Under the pieces are notes generated by a model. The model ran no database searches. It worked only from the letters and a program-made list of their open reading frames with translations, and had not been told where the DNA came from. A DNA stretch of 64,000 nucleotides from Bacillus alkalicellulosilyticus (GTDB lineage Bacteria > Bacillota > Bacilli > Bacillales > Bacillaceae_F): contig NZ_KV917381.1 in the NCBI RefSeq assembly GCF_002019795.1, positions 3,876,068-3,940,067 on the forward strand, given 5' to 3'. Both the position numbers and the translations under genes were made by a program. Shown here one piece after another: positions 60,398 through 64,000 of the stretch. How positions within the stretch are numbered: the stretch's first letter is position 1; the number at the start of each line of letters is the position of its first letter.

Positions 60398-61603
60398 TTA
60401 TTGATTCTTTCCATTGTTCCCTTTATTTTGCTTATCTGATGGTTGTTTGCCCTGTTCTTTTTTCTTTACATCTTTTTCATCCTTTTTATTTTCTTTATTT
60501 TCTTGTTTACGTTCTTGACCTTTTTGCTTATTTTGCTCTTTCCTTACTTCTTTTTGTTCTTTTTTTACTTTGTTCTCTTCTTTCTTTACATCCTTATGCT
60601 CTTTCTTTACTTCTTTTCGCTCATTCTTGTTCAGGTTGTGATTGTTTTTCTTTTCTTCTTTCTTTTGTGGAGCCTTTTCTTGTTTTACTTCTTCTTGTTG
60701 TTGTGTTCCATCATCATTCTGTTGTTCTTCTTCCGTTTCCATATTCGCTTCCAATACTTCTACTTTTTCTTCTTCTACATTTTGTTCAAGCTCTGAACGG
60801 ACTTCTTCTACTTGTTCTTCCGCCCATTCTTCTGTTCCCTCTTGTACTGCTTCCTCTTTACGTTCTGGGAATTTCTTGCTTAGTTTTTCTTCATATTTAG
60901 CAATGGCTTTATCAATGTTTTTCTGAAGAGCAGCTTGTGCCTTTGGATTTTTTACTTTTTCTAACGCTTTTTGAAGGGCCAATACGTTCTTTTGATATTT
61001 AATTTCAAAACTAGACTCCGGTTCAGAAGTTTCCGTTGTATCCTCTGTCTCTTTCACAGTTTCAACTGGTTCCTCTACGACTTCATCAATGTCTTCAATT
61101 TCAATTTCATCAATTTGCTCAATTTCTTCGCCATTTTCGTCTTCTGAATCAACTTCGTTTCGTGATTCTGCATATTTAGCTAACGCTTTTTCTTGTTGGT
61201 CAATTGCTTTTTGAAGTATTTCTTGGGCAAGCTCAACTTCCCCTTGTTCTATCAATGCCTCTGCTTCTTTAATGCGTTCTTCAACAAAGTCGGCAAGTAA
61301 TTCTGATTCTTTGTCTTTATCAAACGTTAATGCCAATTGAACATTCTCACGAAGCTTTTTAAAGAAATAAAAGAAATCATTAGGAAGTAATGATGGCACT
61401 TCATCTTCTACAATCGTTTCCACGTCTTCCTCAAGCTCTATTGTTTCGAAATTATTCTCATCCGTTTCTATCAATACTTCTTCTTGCTCTGTAGTAATGC
61501 CTTCTTCGTTGTTCGCCAATGCTTGTCCACTACTCATGACAAGGGAAAGAACTAGTAAACTAGTTACTACTTGTCTTCTACCTTTTCTTGATTTTTTCAA
61601 CAT
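60398..61603 (-). CDS. exported DUF5667 protein with long charged tail
   Basis: A 401-residue secreted protein. It has a signal peptide (basic start, hydrophobic core, cleavage near ALANN), an acidic stretch, and a DUF5667-type helical domain at about 70-150 (PNDFFYFFKKLRENVQLALTFD, ESELLADFVEERIKEAEALI, EIAQEILQKAIDQ-like block). A second acidic linker leads to a short helical repeat and then to more than 120 residues almost entirely of Lys, Glu, Asn, Gln and Asp. No wall anchor or membrane tail is visible. GGGAGG precedes the ATG. A c-di-GMP-I-type riboswitch lies upstream, suggesting a role in motility-biofilm switching. Confidence 0.8.
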   Translation of the reverse strand: MLKKSRKGRRQVVTSLLVLSLVMSSGQALANNEEGITTEQEEVLIETDENNFETIELEEDVETIVEDEVPSLLPNDFFYFFKKLRENVQLALTFDKDKESELLADFVEERIKEAEALIEQGEVELAQEILQKAIDQQEKALAKYAESRNEVDSEDENGEEIEQIDEIEIEDIDEVVEEPVETVKETEDTTETSEPESSFEIKYQKNVLALQKALEKVKNPKAQAALQKNIDKAIAKYEEKLSKKFPERKEEAVQEGTEEWAEEQVEEVRSELEQNVEEEKVEVLEANMETEEEQQNDDGTQQQEEVKQEKAPQKKEEKKNNHNLNKNERKEVKKEHKDVKKEENKVKKEQKEVRKEQNKQKGQERKQENKENKKDEKDVKKKEQGKQPSDKQNKGNNGKNQ

Positions 61604-61671
61604 AAAAAAACCTCCCATTTTTTTGTTCAGTGGAAGAAAGAAAAACTCACTCTAAAAAGAACGTTTTCTCA

Positions 61672-61758
61672 TCCTTCAGCAGTCCAGCCACCTTAGCAGT
61701 ATATATACCTTAGGTCTGCAACTTTGCGCCCCTTTTTTTCAAAAGGTTTGCCTTTTTC
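61672..61758 (-). promoter_or_regulatory. cyclic di-GMP-I (GEMM) riboswitch
   Basis: On the minus strand the core reads GGCAAACC, a GAAA-containing hairpin loop (TTTTGAAAAAAAGG), GCGCAAAG, then GCAGACCTAAGG and a closing TGGCTGGACTGC. The GGCAAACC/GCAAAG/CCTAA block order with the GNRA-type loop is the c-di-GMP-I aptamer signature, and GCAG pairs with CTGC to close the second stem. It lies about 70 bp upstream of the DUF5667 gene in the sense orientation. The expression platform is not obvious; a weak GAAAAC/GTTTTTC hairpin follows. Confidence 0.85.
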
Positions 61759-61851
61759 AAATGTATCGGTAATGCTTTGTTCTTAAAACCATCATACACC
61801 TTCCATGCTTTTTGTACTATAGGTATAAGCCAAAATGGATAGTTAGTCCTA

Positions 61852-61970
61852 TAAGAAAAGACCGCTATCGGTCTTTTCTTATAAGCACTGTGCGAACCGC
61901 TACCTTCTTAAAAGTAAAACAAGAGTGGGGTTCTTTTGTTTTACTTGTAGCGTGTAAAGCCAGTGCTCTT
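61852..61970. repeat. long interrupted hairpin repeat, copy H (GTGGGGTTC-loop subfamily)
   Basis: Palindrome ACCGCTATCGGT, then AGCACTG/CAGTGCT, CGCTAC/GTAGCG and AAAACAAGA/TCTTTTGTTTT stems around GTGGGGT. The same architecture as the tandem pair at 7003-7230, but the inner stem has changed on both sides. It sits between the riboswitch and yutM. Confidence 0.75.
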
Positions 61971-62034
61971 CATTGGTTGACCCCAGGAATTTTTTACTTT
62001 CAAATACGTTTAATTTCCTTATTTTTAAACAAAA

Positions 62035-62070
62035 AAACCTCAAGATAGAAAAATCTTCTACCTTGAGGTT
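62035..62070 (-). terminator. terminator of yutM
   Basis: On the minus strand AACCTCAAGGTAGAAGA pairs with TCTATCTTGAGGTT and runs into T residues. Confidence 0.85.
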
Positions 62071-62083
62071 AATGGACTATAGA

Positions 62084-62434
62084 TTAACAATCTTCTGGTG
62101 TTCCTGCATTTGTTGCTGTTCGAAATGAAGACCCACAACCACATGAAGCAATGGCATTTGGATTATCAATAGTAAATCCGCCGCCCATCATGTTTTGTTT
62201 ATAATCAATGACTACACCTTTTAAAACAGGTACACTTTCATTGTCTACTACCACTTGAAGTCCGTTTAGGGTTAACGTCGTATCTTCTTCTTCCGCTTTG
62301 GAATCAAAACCCATCCCGTAAGAAAGCCCGCTACAGCCGCCACCTTTAACTCCAACTCGAAGCATAAGGTCTTCGCCTTCTTCAGCCATCATCTTCTTGA
62401 TCTGCTCTACAGCAGAATCAGTAATTGTAAGCAT
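62084..62434 (-). CDS. yutM: HesB/ErpA-type iron-sulfur assembly protein YutM
   Basis: A 116-residue A-type carrier for iron-sulfur clusters. The three conserved cysteines are seen in KGGGCSGLSYGMGF and the C-terminal ASCGCGSSFRTA. Its C-terminal GTPEDC ending is the same as in B. subtilis YutM. The ATG at 62434 follows AAGGGAG; the longer frame is not needed. It is a single gene near yumB/yumC, as in B. subtilis. Confidence 0.95.
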   Translation of the reverse strand: MLTITDSAVEQIKKMMAEEGEDLMLRVGVKGGGCSGLSYGMGFDSKAEEEDTTLTLNGLQVVVDNESVPVLKGVVIDYKQNMMGGGFTIDNPNAIASCGCGSSFRTATNAGTPEDC

Positions 62435-62534
62435 TACGCATTCTCCCTTCCTTGTGTTAATCAAGGTTGTATCTGCACATACTTATATTGTACTCTGTTC
62501 CCTATTTTATCTCAAGAAAATGACTTATTTAAGA

Positions 62535-62717
62535 TTATTGGCCGACAATTTTTTTATCTAATATATAATTATGCTTCTCATCCAATTCTTGACTATACTG
62601 CAATACAAGCGGGTGACTCATTCCATTTGCTAACGCTGTTTCAATCATTTTTTCTCTAAGTAATTCTATTTGCTTTAAATAATCTTCACAGTATAAACGT
62701 TTAACCACTTCAATCAC
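62535..62717 (-). CDS. Spo0E-like aspartyl-phosphate phosphatase
   Basis: A 60-residue helical hairpin protein with the family motif SQELD at residues 42-46, preceded by a coiled helix (YLKQIELLREKMIETALANG). Spo0E-family phosphatases remove phosphate from Spo0A~P and delay sporulation. The ribosome site is AAGGGG. Together with the Sda fragment at the left end it indicates a sporulating organism. Confidence 0.88.
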   Translation of the reverse strand: MIEVVKRLYCEDYLKQIELLREKMIETALANGMSHPLVLQYSQELDEKHNYILDKKIVGQ

Positions 62718-62901
62718 CCCTTAATGGTTGTCTAATACTATTAATATACCCAATAGTTTACCATATTTAAACCCTTTTAGTAATAGTTTCTGTGTCTTTC
62801 TTTTAACAATTTTTAAATATTCGTATAATATTCGTTTAACACCACCCAATTTTTTGAAATCAAAAGTGTATATCGTACATTATTAGGCTAAATATGTTAT
62901 G

Positions 62902-62907
62902 ATATAA
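62902..62907 (+). promoter_or_regulatory. -10 element upstream of mqnE
   Basis: TATAAT preceded by TGA forms an extended -10 (TGATATAAT) about 70 bp before the mqnE start. Confidence 0.45.
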
Positions 62908-62977
62908 TAGCTTTTTACTGATATCTTTAGAAGAATTTTAATGATATATACGCTTTTTTAATCAAAGGAGGAACGTT

Positions 62978-64000
62978 ATGCCTACCCTAACATCTGATAA
63001 AAGAATGCTAGAAATTTCAGAGAAAGTTTCAAAAGGTGAGCGATTAACAATAGAGGACGGTCTCTACCTATATGATACACCTGACTTACTTTCTATCGCA
63101 CAAATGGCGAATAAGGTGAATGAAGAAAAAAATAAAAACCATGTTTATTTCATTCAAAACTTGTATATTAACCCTACTAATGTATGTGAAGCTAATTGTG
63201 GATTTTGTGGTTTTAAGAGAAAGCCTGGCGAAGACGGAGCTTATACAATGGACCAAGCTCAGTTACTAGAATATGTGGAAAAAAGATGGAATGATAATAT
63301 TCGCGAATTTCATATCGTCGGTGGACACAATCACGAAGTTCCTTTTGATTATTATCTTGATACGGTACGTACTTTAAAAAAACATTATCCTACAGCAACC
63401 ATTAAAGCTTATACAGGAGCTGAAATAGAGTTTTTCTCTCGCATTGCTGGAATTTCAATGAAAGAAGTACTAGAAGAGCTTATTAAAGCAGGTCTAGATA
63501 CAATGCCTGGTGGTGGAGCTGAAATTCTAACTGAAGAATATCGTGCAAAGATGAGCCCAGAAAAGGCATCCACCGACCAATGGCTTGAAGCTCATGAAAT
63601 TGCGCACGGTCTAGGGTTAAAAACACATGCTACGATGCTTTATGGTTCTATTGAATCGTACAAAGAGCGATTAATCCATATGGATCGCCTTCGTCAGTTA
63701 CAAGACCGTACAAATGGTTACATGGTATTTATCCCACTTGCCATGCAACCAAGAAGCATAAATGCAGGATTGAAGAGAAGAACTTCAGCGTTTGATGATA
63801 TGAGAACACTTGCAATTAGTCGTTTAATGCTTGATAACTTCGACCACATCAAAGCCTATTGGATTAACATCGGAGTTCAACTTACGCAAATGGCGCTGAC
63901 TTTCGGTTCAGATGATATCCATGGAACTTTGATTGAAGAACGAATCTCACACGCAGTTGGAGCTTTGACTTCTCAAGGAATTACTCGTGATGAATTAATT
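62978..64000 (+). CDS. mqnE: aminofutalosine synthase MqnE (partial, cut by window edge)
   Basis: 341 codons are visible and the frame is open at the right edge. It is a radical SAM enzyme: the cluster cysteines are Cys70, Cys74 and Cys77 in NVCEANCGFCGF. HIVGGHNHEVPFDYYLD, PGGGAEILTEE and the KTHATMLYGS block are MqnE/MqnC-family features, and the TMPGGGAE region fits MqnE. It joins adenosine to dehydrochorismate-derived enolpyruvyl benzoate in the futalosine route to menaquinone. AAAGGAGG precedes the ATG. The rest of the pathway is outside the window. Confidence 0.92.
   Translation, partial: MPTLTSDKRMLEISEKVSKGERLTIEDGLYLYDTPDLLSIAQMANKVNEEKNKNHVYFIQNLYINPTNVCEANCGFCGFKRKPGEDGAYTMDQAQLLEYVEKRWNDNIREFHIVGGHNHEVPFDYYLDTVRTLKKHYPTATIKAYTGAEIEFFSRIAGISMKEVLEELIKAGLDTMPGGGAEILTEEYRAKMSPEKASTDQWLEAHEIAHGLGLKTHATMLYGSIESYKERLIHMDRLRQLQDRTNGYMVFIPLAMQPRSINAGLKRRTSAFDDMRTLAISRLMLDNFDHIKAYWINIGVQLTQMALTFGSDDIHGTLIEERISHAVGALTSQGITRDELI

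Noticed and set aside
60439-60926. Three overlapping plus-strand ORFs rich in Phe, Leu and Ser
   Set aside because: They are antisense reads of the Lys/Glu-rich tail of the DUF5667 gene and have no ribosome site.
61812-62048. 78-residue plus-strand ORF
   Set aside because: It runs through the hairpin repeat copy H, lacks a ribosome site and matches nothing recognised.

Overview
The window looks like a chromosomal segment from a low-GC, endospore-forming Bacillaceae bacterium. I infer an alkaliphile-type relative of Bacillus. The evidence is an Sda fragment, a Spo0E-type phosphatase, an SigY-YxlCDEFG operon, an NsrR/Hmp pair, LuxS, an HU protein, and gene order matching the Bacillus subtilis yug block (alaR-alaT ... 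yugI-yuzA-yugJ-pgi-yugN) and yui/yum/yut block (yuiD, yuiC, yuiB, ndh-type yumB, yumC, yutM). The right edge carries MqnE of the futalosine menaquinone route, which is not the usual route in Bacillus. No phage, IS element, plasmid or CRISPR locus was seen.

Layout. 1-8 kb: sda fragment, a PatB-type C-S lyase with small ORFs, asparaginase II, a membrane-anchored GH3 glycosidase, an RlmI-type methyltransferase, a DUF3817 protein, then a repeat tract. 8-11 kb: LacI regulator - mannose-6-P isomerase - ROK sugar kinase. 11-15 kb: fdhD, moaA and an MFS transporter, separated by three copies of one long palindromic repeat. 15-19 kb: a 6-phospho-glycosidase/GlcNAc-kinase-like operon divergent from a GntR regulator, with a 29-bp perfect palindrome between them and four 168-bp tandem repeats behind the regulator. 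19-24 kb: hmp/nsrR, Dabb, phosphatase, mqo. 24-29.5 kb: the DUF3999/DUF2339 membrane pair, a GNAT and small proteins. 29.6-32.6 kb: the complete sigY-yxlCDEFG operon with a visible SigY-type promoter. 32.7-35.3 kb: a NitT/TauT-type ABC transporter in which permease and substrate-binding protein are one polypeptide. 35.4-36.1 kb: a lone PD-(D/E)XK protein and tRNA-Ala. 36-44 kb: the yug block with an inserted DEAD-box helicase. 44-50 kb: isochorismatase-type hydrolase, LuxS, YihY, AbgT-type transporter, HU, DegV, lipoprotein. 50.8-53.9 kb: a TRAP transporter. 54-60 kb: DUF309, YuiD, a cobalamin-binding-like protein, YuiC, YuiB, NDH-2, ferredoxin-NADP reductase. 60-64 kb: a DUF5667 exported protein behind a probable c-di-GMP-I riboswitch, YutM, Spo0E-like, MqnE (cut by the edge).

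Small noncoding structure is the most unusual part. At least eight intergenic loci carry related long interrupted hairpins: nested stems, conserved GCGAAG-type internal loops and one of two conserved apical loops. Some occur in tandem and some are partly deleted. A second family of hairpins, with a core around GAGACAAAAGGTT, sits at gene ends and probably acts as terminators. Regulatory sites that can be read directly include the SigY promoter, the GntR palindrome, two NsrR-like boxes, a Rex-like site upstream of NDH-2 and the c-di-GMP-I riboswitch.

Where the shine-dalgarno sequence clearly favoured an internal start, that start is used. All functional names come from reading the sequence by eye against remembered families; no database search was run.
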